Part shown: positions 34,550 through 44,521 of the stretch, one piece after another
Layout: every line of letters starts with the position of its first letter
How positions within the stretch are numbered: position 1 is the first letter of the stretch
From: a bacterium
Lineage (GTDB): Bacteria > Gemmatimonadota > Gemmatimonadetes > Longimicrobiales > RSA9
Assembly (NCBI GenBank): GCA_003242735.1
Contig: QGVH01000017.1
Location: forward strand, 24,287-88,286
Length of the DNA: 64,000 nucleotides
Reading direction: 5' to 3'
Program-made: the position numbers and the translations under genes
The notes under the pieces: model-generated
Databases searched by the model: none
Told to the model about the DNA's origin: nothing
The model's input: only the letters and a program-made list of their open reading frames with translations

Positions 34550-35563
34550 TCAGTGTCCGACGCTCGCCACGAGGTCCGGCTGACCCACCTGGATCAAGCC
34601 GACCGCACCCTTCTCCGCATCGGCGAAGGCGTGGGTGACGAACGCGTACCCCCCTTCACCACTGGCCCCTTCCTCGAACACCGTCTCGAAGACGGCGCCG
34701 CCGCCTGCCGGGATGGTCCACGTCTGCACGCTGTTCAGCACGTTCTTCGGGTTCCCGTCCGGGTAGACCCTGTCGAACACCGCGCCGACGATGTGGAAGT
34801 CGCTGCGCAGGCTCGGCCCCGCGTTGACCACGAAGATTCGGACGCGGTCGCCGACGTCGACCTGAAGCGGATGCTGCTTGTACTGGAACGCGCGCCCGTT
34901 GAACACGACGTGGGTGGCCGCCTTGTCCATCGCCGCATTCCAGTCTCCGAGGTGCACGCCGTTTCGCTCGGGACCCGCGTAGAACTCGCTCTGGACCAGG
35001 ACGAACTCCTTGTCCGCCTCGGTGCCCCAGCCGTCCTTCGGGTCCACGATGAAGGCCAGGTACATGCCCTGCATGATGTGCATCAGCACGGGCGGCGTGC
35101 CGCAGTGCACCATGTAAGCGCCCGGGTCACGCGCAACGAACTCGAACTGCAGCTCCTCGCCCGGCATGATCGTCTTGAAGGCGATATTCATCGGGATGCG
35201 CGCCGAGTGGAAGTCGATGGAGTGCGCCATGGGCGCCTCGTTGACCAGCGTGACGCGCACCAGGTCGCCCTGCCTCACGCGCATGACCGGTCCCGGCACG
35301 GTGCCGCCGAAAGTCCACCCTTCGTAGAACACGCCCGGCGCGATCTCGATCCGTTCGTGCCTGATCGGGATGCGGTATTCCCTGATCCGGGCGTCGGACG
35401 CCGGCTTCAGCTCAGCGACGTAAACGGGCTCCGTGGGTGTGCGGACCGCACCGAAGTCGATGCGTTCCACTTCCGCTTTCGTGCCGGGCCGGAGTGCCGC
35501 GTATCCGCCCGCGGCGATCAAGCCGGCGGCGGCGATTTTCAACAGGTAGCTCCGCACTGGCAT
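34550..35563 (-). CDS. nirK: NirK-like two-domain multicopper protein (copper nitrite reductase)
   Basis: About 337 residues with an N-terminal membrane or signal segment (YLLKIAAAGLIAAGGYAAL). Two cupredoxin domains. Copper ligands in domain 1: the histidines of MAHSIDFHSAR (near 113-120), HC in GAYMVHCGTPP, and H...M in VLMHIMQGMY. The Asp in SIDFH matches the catalytic aspartate of NirK. Domain 2 supplies His in SDFHIVG and in YAFVTHAF. This is the NirK pattern for one-electron reduction of nitrite to nitric oxide; a related non-NirK two-domain oxidase cannot be excluded. Start 35563 has GGAGG at 6 bases. It lies downstream of a kinase-regulator pair in the same direction. Confidence 0.72.
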   Translation of the reverse strand: MPVRSYLLKIAAAGLIAAGGYAALRPGTKAEVERIDFGAVRTPTEPVYVAELKPASDARIREYRIPIRHERIEIAPGVFYEGWTFGGTVPGPVMRVRQGDLVRVTLVNEAPMAHSIDFHSARIPMNIAFKTIMPGEELQFEFVARDPGAYMVHCGTPPVLMHIMQGMYLAFIVDPKDGWGTEADKEFVLVQSEFYAGPERNGVHLGDWNAAMDKAATHVVFNGRAFQYKQHPLQVDVGDRVRIFVVNAGPSLRSDFHIVGAVFDRVYPDGNPKNVLNSVQTWTIPAGGGAVFETVFEEGASGEGGYAFVTHAFADAEKGAVGLIQVGQPDLVASVGH

Positions 35564-35765
35564 CTTGGCCTCCAGGGCCATTGTGGTCTCGTCCCGAACC
35601 GCACTTGAAAGCTACCTGCGGACCGCCCCGGGATCTGTCGGGGCAAGGCAGGAAAATCTGTGGGGAGAACGGACTGATTCGGTCGCGGGGGATTCCCCTC
35701 TTGAGAGGGCCAGGGCCGGGGCGAGGGCGAGGGAGGGTCGTCCTGGTTCTTGGCGGGACAGAGAT

Positions 35766-35806
35766 GCGGCGGCGTTCTCCGGCCCCCGGCCGGAGAACAC
35801 CGCCGC
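35766..35806 (-). terminator. Strong hairpin between the response regulator and nirK
   Basis: 19-base arms at 35766-35784 and 35788-35806 with a single C-A mismatch and loop CCC. On the minus strand it follows the regulator stop and precedes nirK. No U-run, so it may attenuate rather than end transcription. Confidence 0.5.
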
Positions 35807-35879
35807 GTGGTCCGGATCGCCGTGTGAGATGGGACCGCCGAGACGGCGAAGCCCCCCGAACTCCCCGCGCCCTTTGACC

Positions 35880-36536
35880 CTACTCCGCCTTCAGCAAGCC
35901 GGTCTTCAGCGCGAACCGCACCAGCTCGGAGCGGTGCTTGAGGCCGAGCTTCTCCATGATGCGGGAGCGGTAGGTGTCGACCGTCTTCGGGCTGATGAAG
36001 AGCTTCTTGCCGATCTCGGTGGCGCTGTAGCCCTCGGCGGTGAGGGCGGCAACCTCCCGTTCCCGGTCCGTGAGCCGATCGAGGGGACTCGGCTCCTTCC
36101 CGGCCTCCGCCTCGCGGAAGCCCTTGAGCAGCAGTTTGGCGGCGCTCGGGTAGAGGAAGACCTCGCCCCGGGCAACGGTGCGCACGGCCTCGATGAGCTC
36201 TGTGTCCGCGCTGGCCTTGGTGACGTAGCCGCTGCCGCCGGCCTCGAGGACGGGGAGCAGGTACTCCTCCTCCGCGTGGACGGTGAGGACGAGGATGCGG
36301 CAGTCCTGTTCGAGCCGGGCGATGCGGCGGGTCGCTTCGAGGCCGCCCATTCCAGGCATCGAGAGGTCCATGACGACGACGTCGGGCTTCAGTCGCTGCG
36401 CCTTTTCGACCCCCTCCTCGCCCGTCGCGGCCTCGCCCACGACTTTCATGTCGGGCTCCGCGTCGAGCAGCATCTTCAAGCCCGCGCGCAACACAGGGTG
36501 ATCATCGACGAGAAGGATCCGGATCGTATCGGTCAT
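35880..36536 (-). CDS. NarL/LuxR-type response regulator
   Basis: 218 residues. Receiver domain with acidic pocket LLVDDH (8-13) and phospho-acceptor Asp57 (VVVMDLSMPGMGG). C-terminal LuxR-type HTH (about 150-215) with LTDREREVAALTAEGYSATEIGKKLF and SPKTVDTYRSRIMEKLG. Overlaps the kinase gene by 4 bases (ATGA), so the two are a matched pair. The nirK-like gene follows on the same strand after 316 bases, which makes it a plausible target. Confidence 0.92.
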   Translation of the reverse strand: MTDTIRILLVDDHPVLRAGLKMLLDAEPDMKVVGEAATGEEGVEKAQRLKPDVVVMDLSMPGMGGLEATRRIARLEQDCRILVLTVHAEEEYLLPVLEAGGSGYVTKASADTELIEAVRTVARGEVFLYPSAAKLLLKGFREAEAGKEPSPLDRLTDREREVAALTAEGYSATEIGKKLFISPKTVDTYRSRIMEKLGLKHRSELVRFALKTGLLKAE

Positions 36537-37621
36537 GATGTCTTTTCCTCCGCGAGCGGCACGGTGATGCGCACGCGCGTCCCAGCCCCCGGCCGACTCT
36601 CGATGTCCACGTGTCCGCCCACGTACGCCGCGCGCTCGCGCATCCCGAAGAGGCCGAGGCCACGGCCATCGCCGCGCAGAGCCTCGTCGACGTCGAAGCC
36701 GATGCCGTCGTCCTCGATCGTGGCCTGCACGGCGTCGTGTCGCCGCTCGAGCGTGACGCGCGCGGTGGAGGCCCGGGAGTGCCGCACGACGTTGGAGAGC
36801 GCCTCCTGCACCACGCGGTAGATGACGAGCTCGGCCTCGGGCGTGAGCAGCCCGTCCAGTCGCTCCGCCACCAGGTGCACGTCGAATCCCGTCGCCTCGG
36901 AGAGCGAGCGGACGAACTCCTCGATGGCGGGCGTGAGGCCGAGCTCGGTGAGCGCTGGCGGCCGCAGCCCGCGCGCGTAGCGGCGCACGCCGTTCAGCGT
37001 GGCGACCAGTTGCTCCCGGAGCTCATCCATGCCCGCTTCGCGTGCGGCGGGGTCCTGTTCGCGGCGCAGCATGCTGAGCCGGATCAACAGCGCGGAGAGG
37101 CTCTGGGCGGTCTCGTCATGGAGCTCGCGCGCGATTCGCTTGCGCTCCTCTTCCTCGGCCCGGAGCGCGCGGGCGGCCACTTCCCGCAGCCGCAAGCGGG
37201 TGCTCTCCAACCCGTCGAGCATCGCGTTGAACGTCCGCGTCAGGCGCTCGAGTGCGCGGTCGGCAAGTGGCGAGATGGGCGCACGCGCCTCCAGGCGGCC
37301 GGTACGGACCTCTTCGGCCGTGCGTTCGAGCAGCTCCAGCGGCGAGAGGGCAAGGCGGATGATCACGGCGTTGACGCCGACGCTGAGGATCACGCCGGCG
37401 AGTGCGATGAGCCCGACCAGCTCGAGCGTGGAGCGCTCGGGCTGTGCGCGCGCGAACTCCGCGGCGAGCGCCACGCCGGCGGAAACAGCGGCGATGACGA
37501 TCACGGAGTTGGCAATCAGGATCTTGGCGAACAGCGGCACGCGCAGCGCCGCGCGCAAGGGCCGGGGCGGTGTCCACGTGGCGGTGCGCTTCGCAGCCCG
37601 CCTCCGGGTAAGGCCGAGCAT
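36533..37621 (-). CDS. HisKA_3 (NarX/UhpB-type) sensor histidine kinase
   Basis: About 362 residues. Two membrane segments (about 33-57 and 66-88) frame a very short periplasmic loop, followed by a HAMP-like linker (LALSPLELLERTAEEVRTG). Dimerisation and phospho-transfer motif IARELHDETAQSLSALL (His near 168) of the HisKA_3 family, then an HATPase with VVQEALSNVVRHS, IEDDGIGFD and GRGLGLFGMRERAAYVGG. With so small an outer loop it probably senses a membrane or internal signal. Start 37621 (MLGLTRR) has AGGAG at 7 bases; an upstream ATG at 37645 is possible. Confidence 0.9.
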   Translation of the reverse strand: MLGLTRRRAAKRTATWTPPRPLRAALRVPLFAKILIANSVIVIAAVSAGVALAAEFARAQPERSTLELVGLIALAGVILSVGVNAVIIRLALSPLELLERTAEEVRTGRLEARAPISPLADRALERLTRTFNAMLDGLESTRLRLREVAARALRAEEEERKRIARELHDETAQSLSALLIRLSMLRREQDPAAREAGMDELREQLVATLNGVRRYARGLRPPALTELGLTPAIEEFVRSLSEATGFDVHLVAERLDGLLTPEAELVIYRVVQEALSNVVRHSRASTARVTLERRHDAVQATIEDDGIGFDVDEALRGDGRGLGLFGMRERAAYVGGHVDIESRPGAGTRVRITVPLAEEKTS

Positions 37622-38024
37622 GGGCGGCTCCTCTCGCGGTCCCACCTACTGAAGTACCCGCGTGGCGGCTTCTTTCTCCACTCGCCGCGCCCGCCGGCCG
37701 GGCGGCCCGGCGAGGCCCGGACGGCGAGGCCATCGCGCGGGGCGTGTGCTTCCGGGATCGGGCCAGGCCCGGCCGGGACGGGGCTGGGCGGGCAGATGCG
37801 GCAAGACTCTGGACGCATTCCCCGGGCGACTATAGGATCGTGACAGTCGTGAACGGGTCCAGGGGGCGGGTGGGGACCGGGGTCGGGTCGCCAAGCCCGA
37901 ACCGAGCCCGCCCCATCCGGCGGACCCGTGTGAAGTGTAGCCGCTGTTCCGGCGCTGGAGTCCCCCGCAACGGTGGGCACGGCGCCGGTTTGCCGTTTCG
38001 GGAACCCGTGACGCGGGAGCTGCC
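37622..38024. other. Divergent intergenic region
   Basis: About 400 bases between the kinase (minus) and the iron-sulfur subunit gene (plus). It must hold both promoters. TATAGG at 37831-37836 with TGGACG 15 bases upstream is the only weak plus-strand candidate. I see no gene. Confidence 0.4.
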
Positions 38025-38552
38025 ATGCCGATCACGTTCGAGGTCAACGGCGAGACCGTCACGGTGGATGTGGCGCCGGACACGCCCCTCCTCTGGGTGC
38101 TGCGGGACACCCTCGACCTCAAGGGCACGAAGTACGGCTGCGGCGCGGCCCAGTGCGGCGCGTGCACGGTCCACGTGAACGGCGCCCCCGCGCGCTCGTG
38201 CGTCCTTCCGGTGTCCGCGGTGGGGGGCGCGAAGGTCACGACGATCGAAGGGCTCTCGCCCGACGGTTCGCACCCGGTGCAGCGGGCGTGGCTCGAGCTG
38301 GACGTGCCACAGTGCGGCTACTGCCAGGCCGGGCAGATCATGGCGGCGGCCGCCCTGCTCGCCCGCACGCCGAACCCGACGGACGAGGACATCGACGCGG
38401 CGATGGACGGCAACCTCTGCCGGTGCGGCACGTACCTGCGCATCCGTGCGGCGATCCATCGCGCCGCGGAGATCGCGCGACCGACCCACACCGACGCGGC
38501 GAGTTCCCCGGCTCCCGCCGGCTCCGGCCGATCGAACGGGCGCGGCTCGTGA
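38025..38552 (+). CDS. iorA: [2Fe-2S] subunit of a molybdenum hydroxylase (IorA type)
   Basis: 175 residues, the small subunit of two-subunit aldehyde or isoquinoline oxidoreductases. First cluster: plant-ferredoxin-type cysteines in [20 protein letters not shown] plus a later Cys in ARSC. Second cluster: CGYC...CRCG ([19 protein letters not shown] and GNLCRCGTY). A polar tail of about 25 residues follows. It passes electrons from the molybdenum subunit encoded 9 bases downstream to an outside acceptor. No FAD subunit is present, as is normal for this subgroup, which uses cytochromes. Confidence 0.88.
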   Translation: MPITFEVNGETVTVDVAPDTPLLWVLRDTLDLKGTKYGCGAAQCGACTVHVNGAPARSCVLPVSAVGGAKVTTIEGLSPDGSHPVQRAWLELDVPQCGYCQAGQIMAAAALLARTPNPTDEDIDAAMDGNLCRCGTYLRIRAAIHRAAEIARPTHTDAASSPAPAGSGRSNGRGS

Positions 38553-38561
38553 GGAGGCCCC

Positions 38562-40754
38562 ATGGACAGCACGCTCGTGATCAGTCGGCGCAGGTTCCTG
38601 ACGGTGACCGCTCTCGCGGGCGGCGGCCTGCTGCTCGGCGCGCGGCTCGGCGCGTCGGGGCTCGAGGCGTTCGGCGCAGAGTCCGCCACCGAGTTCGTGC
38701 CCAACGCCTACATCCGCATCACGCCCGATGGGGTGGTGACGATCATCGCGAAGAACCCGGAGATCGGGCAGGGCGTGAAGACGATGTTGCCCATGATCAT
38801 CGCGGACGAGCTGGACGTGGACTGGCCGTCCGTGCGCGTCGAGCAGGCGAGCCTGGACACGGAGCGCTTCGAGCGGCAGATGGCCGGCGGCAGCACAGCC
38901 ACGCCGATGAACTGGCTGCCGATGCGCCAGGTCGGCGCGGCCGCGCGGATGATGCTGGTGACGGCGGCGGCCCAGGTCTGGGGTGTGCCGGAGTCCGAAT
39001 GCGCGACGCGCTCTGGCGCGGTCTACCACCCGCGCACCGGTCGCCGGCTGACGTACGGCGAGCTGGCGACGCGCGCCGCGTCGGTCCCGCCGCCGCCCCT
39101 GGATGCGGTGCGGCTGAAGGACCCGAAGGACTTCCGCATCATCGGCACGCCGGTCCCGGGCGTGGACAACGAGGCGATCGTCACGGGCAAGCCGCTGTTC
39201 GGCATCGACTTCACGCTGCCGGGCATGCTGTACGCCGTGTACGAGAAGTGCCCCGTCTTCGGCGGCAAGGTGGTGAGCGCCAACCTGGACGAGGTGCGCG
39301 CGCTGCCGGGCGTACGCCACGCCTTCATTGTCCGAGGCGGCAACGACCTGAGCGGGCTGCTGGACGGCGTCGCGATCGTGGCGGACACGTGGTGGCAGGC
39401 GCAGAGTGCGCGGCAGCGGCTGCGGGTGAAATGGGACGAGGGGCCGACGGCCGAGCAGAGCAGCGAGGGATTCGCGCGACAGGCCGCGGAGCTGGCGACC
39501 AGACCCCCGCAGCTCACACTCCGCCGCGATGGCGACGTGGACGCGGCGCTGGCCCGTGCGGCAAAGGTGGTGGAGGCGGCGTATTCGTACCCCTTCATCG
39601 CCCACGCGCCGCTGGAGCCGCAGAACTGCACGGCGCATTACCGCGACGGCAGGCTGGAGATCTGGGCGCCGACCCAGACGCCCGAGAGCGGACGCCGGCT
39701 GGTCGCCCGCACGCTGGGCATGGACGAGTCGGACATCACGATCCACCTGCTGCGGGCGGGCGGCGGGTTCGGCCGGCGGCTGTACAACGACGTGATGGTC
39801 GAGGCGGCGGCCATCGCGAAGGAGATCGGCGTGCCGGTCAAGCTGCTGTGGTCCCGCGAGGACGACATGCGCCACGACATGTACCGCCCCGCCGGGTTCC
39901 ACTTCCTGAAGGGCGGCGTGGACGAGGAAGGGCGACTCATCGCGTGGCGGGATCACTTCATCTCTTTCGGTCAGGACGGTCAGTTTGCCTCCAGCGCGGG
40001 CATCGCCGAAGATGAGTTCCCGGGCCTGTTCGTCCCGAACTACGCTCTCGAAGCGTCGCTCATCCCGTTCGGCATCCCGACGGGTGCGCTGCGCGCGCCG
40101 GGCAGCAACGCGCTGGCGTTCGTCATCCAGTCGTTCATCGACGAGCTGGCGCACGCGGCCGGAAAGGACCCGGTCGAGTTCCGGCTGAGCATCCTCGACG
40201 CGGCGATGGAGGGCACGCGCTTCGACCCGGCGCGCATGCGCGGCGTGCTGGAGCTGGTCGCGGAGAAGTCGGGCTGGGGCACGCGGCAGAAGCAACTCCC
40301 GCCCGGCACGGGCATGGGCGTGGCGTTCCATTTCAGCCATCGCGGCTACTTCGCGGAGGTCGTGCAGGCGACGGTCGCTCGGGACGGAACGCTGAAGGTG
40401 GACAAGGTCTGGGTGGCGGGCGACGTCGGATCCCACATCATCAACCCGAGCAACGCCCTGAACAACGCGCAGGGCGCGGTGCTGGACGGGCTGGCCGAGG
40501 CGCTCGGGCAGGAGATCACCATCGAGCGCGGCCGTGCGGTGCAGAGCAACTTCCACGAGTTCCCGTTGCTCCGGCTCACCCAGGCGCCGCCGGAGATCGA
40601 GGTGCACTTCCTCAGGACGGACAACCCGCCCACAGGCCTGGGCGAGCCGCCGCTGCCGCCGGTGATCCCGGCGCTGTGCAACGCGATCTTCGCGGCCACG
40701 GGCAAGCGCATCCGCTCCCTGCCGCTGTCGAAGCACGATCTGAGCTGGAGCTGA
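38562..40754 (+). CDS. iorB: Molybdopterin-binding large subunit of a periplasmic molybdenum hydroxylase (IorB type)
   Basis: 730 residues. Twin-arginine signal at the N-terminus ([20 protein letters not shown]), so the folded enzyme is exported to the periplasm. Family landmarks: [62 protein letters not shown] and [15 protein letters not shown] near the molybdenum site, ending [27 protein letters not shown] (given in parts). Substrate class (aldehyde or N-heterocycle) cannot be told from sequence alone. It forms an operon with the [2Fe-2S] subunit. Confidence 0.88.
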   Translation: MDSTLVISRRRFLTVTALAGGGLLLGARLGASGLEAFGAESATEFVPNAYIRITPDGVVTIIAKNPEIGQGVKTMLPMIIADELDVDWPSVRVEQASLDTERFERQMAGGSTATPMNWLPMRQVGAAARMMLVTAAAQVWGVPESECATRSGAVYHPRTGRRLTYGELATRAASVPPPPLDAVRLKDPKDFRIIGTPVPGVDNEAIVTGKPLFGIDFTLPGMLYAVYEKCPVFGGKVVSANLDEVRALPGVRHAFIVRGGNDLSGLLDGVAIVADTWWQAQSARQRLRVKWDEGPTAEQSSEGFARQAAELATRPPQLTLRRDGDVDAALARAAKVVEAAYSYPFIAHAPLEPQNCTAHYRDGRLEIWAPTQTPESGRRLVARTLGMDESDITIHLLRAGGGFGRRLYNDVMVEAAAIAKEIGVPVKLLWSREDDMRHDMYRPAGFHFLKGGVDEEGRLIAWRDHFISFGQDGQFASSAGIAEDEFPGLFVPNYALEASLIPFGIPTGALRAPGSNALAFVIQSFIDELAHAAGKDPVEFRLSILDAAMEGTRFDPARMRGVLELVAEKSGWGTRQKQLPPGTGMGVAFHFSHRGYFAEVVQATVARDGTLKVDKVWVAGDVGSHIINPSNALNNAQGAVLDGLAEALGQEITIERGRAVQSNFHEFPLLRLTQAPPEIEVHFLRTDNPPTGLGEPPLPPVIPALCNAIFAATGKRIRSLPLSKHDLSWS

Positions 40755-40825
40755 CCGCGCTCCGGTTCCAGCCGCCCGGGACGGCCGTGCCCGACCGCCC
40801 CCGCCGAGCCGAGAGGAGGTAGACC

Positions 40826-41503
40826 ATGGACGACGCTTCGCGGGTCGCGCTCATCGCGTTCGGCCTCACTCTGCTCCTCGCCTCCCCCCGAGCCCTCTGC
40901 GGTCAGGACGCCGGGACACCGAACAGGCGGGGCGGTGTCCGGTACGGCGTCGCCCTGGCCGCCTCGGCGAGCGTGTCGCCGCTGGGTGAAGTGGCCGAAC
41001 GGCACGGGATCCACGGCGTTCCGGGCCAACAGCTCGAAGTGCGGCTGCTCGCGCGGACGGCGAGCCACCGGATCTGGAGTCTGGCCCTCCTCCTGGACGA
41101 ATTCCGTATCGGCCAGGACGTGGACTGGCAGACGAGCTACGCGTTCGACTACTCCTCCTGGAGCGTCGTGGTCGGATACCGGAGCGCTCGCAACGAGAGC
41201 GGCGTGAGGGCGCTCTATGGCGTGGATGCGGGCTGGGTGCGCTTCACGGCCGCGGCGCGTTCGATCGACTACAACACCGGAGCGCCGTACGCGTCACGCA
41301 CGGCGAGCCACGGCGCGCTGCTCGGCCTCTGGGCCGGCCTCGCCTTCCCCGGCAGGTATTTCGTCACGGTGCCCCGGGTCCGGCTGGACCTGAACTTCCC
41401 CGACTTCGGAGGCGGCGACGGCTACAGCATCCTCCACCGCGAGTCGGATCTCGGAATGAAGTTCTCAGTCGGGGTGGCTCTCGAGCTCGCCGATCTGTAC
41501 TGA
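40826..41503 (+). CDS. Hypothetical outer-membrane beta-barrel-like protein
   Basis: 225 residues with a signal peptide (about 1-26, ending ALCGQ) and alternating hydrophobic strands (LEVRLLARTASHRIWSLALLL, SSWSVVVGYRSAR, GLWAGLAFPGRYFVTVPRVRLDL), ending in Tyr. The layout fits an 8-stranded barrel. Start has a textbook AGGAGGT (40814-40820). It may be co-transcribed with the molybdenum hydroxylase, 71 bases upstream. No specific family recognised. Confidence 0.65.
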   Translation: MDDASRVALIAFGLTLLLASPRALCGQDAGTPNRRGGVRYGVALAASASVSPLGEVAERHGIHGVPGQQLEVRLLARTASHRIWSLALLLDEFRIGQDVDWQTSYAFDYSSWSVVVGYRSARNESGVRALYGVDAGWVRFTAAARSIDYNTGAPYASRTASHGALLGLWAGLAFPGRYFVTVPRVRLDLNFPDFGGGDGYSILHRESDLGMKFSVGVALELADLY

Positions 41504-41754
41504 GCACCGGAAGCCGAGCGGCGGCGCATCCTCACGCCGCCGTCCGATCACGCGCCACCCGGCTTGCCCGCCGCGACGCCAACGACCATCGCCGCGAAGT
41601 GGCCGGCCCGGCGGTAGCGGAGCCGGTCCTGCAGAGCGTAGAGCGGTGTGTCCGCCCAGCGCAGCGGCCGCGCGGCCGTCGTGTCCACGATCGCCTCACG
41701 CGTTCCAGACACTGCGTCGCCAGCCGTGGCGGTCAGCGCTCGTCCCCCGGGTGG

Positions 41755-42741
41755 CTACAGGTTCAGCAGCCGCATTGCCGGCTCCGGGTAGCGTGCACCG
41801 GCCGCGATCCCCTTCGGCGCGATCCGGTCGAGCCGGTCCAGATCCTCCTCCGTCAGCTCGATCTCGACGGCTGCCACGTTCTCCTCGAGCCGGTCGAGGC
41901 TACGGGTGCCGGGGATCGGGACGATGTGCCGCCCTCGGGCGAGTACCCACGCCAGCGCGAGCTGGGCAGGCGTGCACCCCTTCTCCTGCGCCATTTCCCG
42001 GACGGCGTCCACGATCCGGAGGTTCTTCTGGAAGTTCTCCCCCTGGAAGCGAGGGTTGTTGCGGCGCCAATCGTCAGGGGCGAGGTCGTCGATGCTGCGG
42101 ATCGCGCCGGTGAGGAAACCGCGACCGAGCGGGCTGTACGCGACGAACGCGATGCCGAGCTCCTCGCACAGCTCCAGGAGACCGTCTTCCGGATCCCGCG
42201 TCCACAGAGAGTACTCGGTCTGGAGCGCCGTAATGGGATGCACCGCGTGGGCGCGCCGGATCGTCTCCGGCGCGGCCTCGGAGAGCCCGAGCCAGCGCAC
42301 CTTGCCCTCGCGGACCAGCTCGGCCATCGCGCCCACCGTCTCCTCGATCGGCGTGTCGGGATCCACGCGATGCTGGTAGTAGAGATCGATCGTCTCGACG
42401 CCGAGCCGCCGGAGACTCGCCTCGCACGCCTGTTTCACGTACTCCGACCGGCCGTTGATCCCGAGGAACCGCCCGTCTGGCGCGCGGACGTTGCCGAACT
42501 TCGTCGCGATCACCGCCTGGTCCCGCTTGCCCTTCAGTGCCCGCCCCACCAGCTCCTCGTTGCGGCCCACGCCGTACATGTCGGCGGTGTCGAAGAAATT
42601 CACGCCCAGATCCAGCGCGCGCTGGATCACGGCAATGGACCGTTCGTCCTCGGCCGGGCCGTAGAAGTCGCTCATCCCCATGCAGCCGAGCCCGATCGCC
42701 GAGACCTCGGGGCCGTGCGTTCCGAGCTTCCGCATCTGCAT
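41755..42741 (-). CDS. Aldo/keto reductase (AKR13-like)
   Basis: 328 residues. Family opening [22 protein letters not shown]. Catalytic residues: Asp and Tyr in [13 protein letters not shown], Lys in IATKFG and His in YYQHRVDP. The C-terminal NADPH site reads [18 protein letters not shown]. Reduces small aldehydes or ketones. GGAGAGGAG precedes the ATG at 42741. It diverges from an XRE/MmyB-type regulator gene across 129 bases, and members of that regulator group commonly control an adjacent oxidoreductase. Confidence 0.9.
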   Translation of the reverse strand: MQMRKLGTHGPEVSAIGLGCMGMSDFYGPAEDERSIAVIQRALDLGVNFFDTADMYGVGRNEELVGRALKGKRDQAVIATKFGNVRAPDGRFLGINGRSEYVKQACEASLRRLGVETIDLYYQHRVDPDTPIEETVGAMAELVREGKVRWLGLSEAAPETIRRAHAVHPITALQTEYSLWTRDPEDGLLELCEELGIAFVAYSPLGRGFLTGAIRSIDDLAPDDWRRNNPRFQGENFQKNLRIVDAVREMAQEKGCTPAQLALAWVLARGRHIVPIPGTRSLDRLEENVAAVEIELTEEDLDRLDRIAPKGIAAGARYPEPAMRLLNL

Positions 42742-42870
42742 CGGTTCTCCTCTCCGGTTCGGGTCTCCGCCGTTGCACCGTTGACCCGTATACTCTAGGC
42801 TTGATCGGGGTCGGGGATCAGGGACGCCGCATCATGGTATCCATACTCCCCCTCTCCGGAGGACCGACCC

Positions 42871-43740
42871 GTGCTCAGCGAAGAACGGCGCCAGGAGATC
42901 GCGAACTTCCTGCGCAGCCGCCGCGCGCGGCTCCAGCCGGAGCAGGTCGGGCTGCCCCGCGGCTCGCGACGGAGGACGCCGGGTCTACGCCGGGAGGAGG
43001 TGGCGGCGCTCGCCGGCGTCAGCACGGAGTGGTACACGTGGCTGGAGCAGGCGCGCGATGTGAGGCCATCCGAGGCCGTGCTGCAGCGGATCGCCGCCGC
43101 GTTGCGCCTCGAGCCCGGCGAGGCCCACCACCTGCTCACGCTCGCCGGCTACGACCGCAACGACCTCCGGAACGGCGGGTCCCCTCCCACCACCCTCAGT
43201 CCTCCAGTCCAGCGACTGCTCGACCAGCTGGAGCCGTGCCCGGCCTGGGTGTTCGGCGAACGCTGGGACATCCTGGGGTGGAACCGCGCCGCGACCGTCA
43301 TCTGGGGCGACCTCGGAGCGTTGCAGGGGATCGAGCGGAACGCGATGTACCAGAGCTTCATGAGCCCGCGGCTGCGCCGGATGCTCGTGGACTGGGAGGC
43401 GCATGCGCGCAGCATGGTCGCGAAGCTGCGGCTCGCCCACGCGCGCCACGTGGATGACGCCTGGTTCAACGAGCTGATCCAGGTGCTGCGGGAGAACAGC
43501 GCCGAATTCGCCGCGTTCTGGGGCGCGCACGACGTGCAGCTCCCGCGCACCGGTGTGAAGGTCTACGAGCACCCCGAGGCGGGGCGCCTGGCATTCGATT
43601 ACCTCCACCTCGACATCGTCGACGAGCGCCTCGCGGCGCTGCGCCTCATCGCATACATCCCGGTGCCGGGAACCGGCACGCGGGAGAGGGTGGAGCGCTT
43701 CCTTCAGCACGAGCCAGCCACCACGGCGGTGGCGTCATGA
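42871..43740 (+). CDS. XRE-family regulator with MmyB-like ligand-binding domain
   Basis: 289 residues. N-terminal XRE helix-turn-helix (about 8-85) with TPGLRREEVAALAGVSTEWYTWLEQ, the signature of this group. C-terminal MmyB-like PAS-type domain (about 115-280) with FGERWDILGWNRAA and WGAHDVQ...GVKVYEHPEAG. GTG start with GGAGG upstream. Palindromic bits GTATAC (42788-42793) and GTATCCATAC (42838-42847) lie in the divergent promoter region and could be its operators. Likely controls the divergent aldo/keto reductase. Confidence 0.85.
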   Translation: MLSEERRQEIANFLRSRRARLQPEQVGLPRGSRRRTPGLRREEVAALAGVSTEWYTWLEQARDVRPSEAVLQRIAAALRLEPGEAHHLLTLAGYDRNDLRNGGSPPTTLSPPVQRLLDQLEPCPAWVFGERWDILGWNRAATVIWGDLGALQGIERNAMYQSFMSPRLRRMLVDWEAHARSMVAKLRLAHARHVDDAWFNELIQVLRENSAEFAAFWGAHDVQLPRTGVKVYEHPEAGRLAFDYLHLDIVDERLAALRLIAYIPVPGTGTRERVERFLQHEPATTAVAS

Positions 43741-44026
43741 GCGCCAGCCGGTTCTGACGTCGGTGAGGCTGGGCCGCTCTCTGTGAGCGGATCCGCCTTT
43801 CCCGGCCGCTCTGTCCCATCCCCACGCACACCATCCGGCATTCCGCCCTCTCCATCCGAGGAGTGCCACTACCAGGATACGCGCTCCCTTATCCCCCACG
43901 CACGGTGAGGATACCGTCCTCCCGTGAATCCAGCGGTGCGTCGAGTCGAAGGTCGGGCCACGGCCACGGGTGGCCGAAGAGGCCAGTTCCGGGAGGCGGG
44001 CGAGCAGGTCTGCGGCACTTCGCCGC

Positions 44027-44269
44027 GAGTGGATCAGCCCGCACGAGGCGATCGCCTGCGCGATTCCCGCCACCAGCAACCTGGATCACCTGGTGGAAAA
44101 CATGGGCGCCCTGCGCGGCCCGCTCCCCGATCGCGAAATGCGGCGAAGGGTCCGACGCATGGAATCCACCACGGGCTTCGACCGGATCGGGGAGATGCCC
44201 TGGTACCCGTGCGAGAGCTACCCTGGCCCGATCGCCCGCGCGCAGGCCCAAGTGCGGGCGCGCTCATGA
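44027..44269 (+). pseudogene. Aldo/keto reductase C-terminal relic
   Basis: About 80 codons: WISPHEAIACAIPATSNLDHL, VENMGALRGPLPDREMRRR, MESTTGFDRIGEMPWYP and a TGA stop. This is the cofactor-binding C-terminus of an aldo/keto reductase (CAIPATSNPDHLxENM). The first three quarters of the gene are missing: upstream sequence in all frames has no reductase features. It is not a fragment of the intact reductase at 41.8 kb, whose C-terminus is different. Confidence 0.65.
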
Positions 44270-44400
44270 CACCGTCCACGGTCCAGCCGCAGGCGACCTC
44301 ATGACGCGACCCGCAGGGGACTGCGAGCGCGCTCGTGACGCCCTGCGCGGTCGAGTCGCGAGTGCGCTCATGACGCGTCACCCGCGTGGCGCCCGATCGG
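44263..44400 (+). repeat. Degenerate 35-bp tandem repeat, four units
   Basis: The octamer CTCATGAC (once CTCGTGAC) recurs at 44263, 44298, 44332 and 44367, that is at 35, 34 and 35 bases. Between octamers units share only part of their sequence (for example CGGTC and GCG steps in units 1 and 3). The first unit overlaps the stop codon of the reductase relic. Confidence 0.6.
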
Positions 44401-44446
44401 TCGGACGCACGCGCCACGGTACCGGATGATCCGAAGGTCGAACACC

Positions 44447-44521
44447 ATGCCCATCCATCGTTTTCCCGTGCTGATCCCGGCCGAGGGGGCGCTGCTCGCC
44501 GGCCGTATGCATCGCAATACC
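44447..44521 (+). pseudogene. Alpha/beta hydrolase N-terminal relic
   Basis: MPIHRFPVLIPAEGALLAGRMHRNTD resembles the opening strands of alpha/beta hydrolases acting on small esters (V-I-P-A-x-G-x-x-L-A-G-x-x-H-R-P). Beyond about 25 codons the similarity stops and no GxSxG motif follows in any frame. The call is short and tentative. Confidence 0.35.

Noticed and set aside
37830..40736. 968-codon open frame on the minus strand
   Set aside because: Shadow of the two molybdenum-hydroxylase subunit genes, which have clear cofactor motifs on the plus strand.
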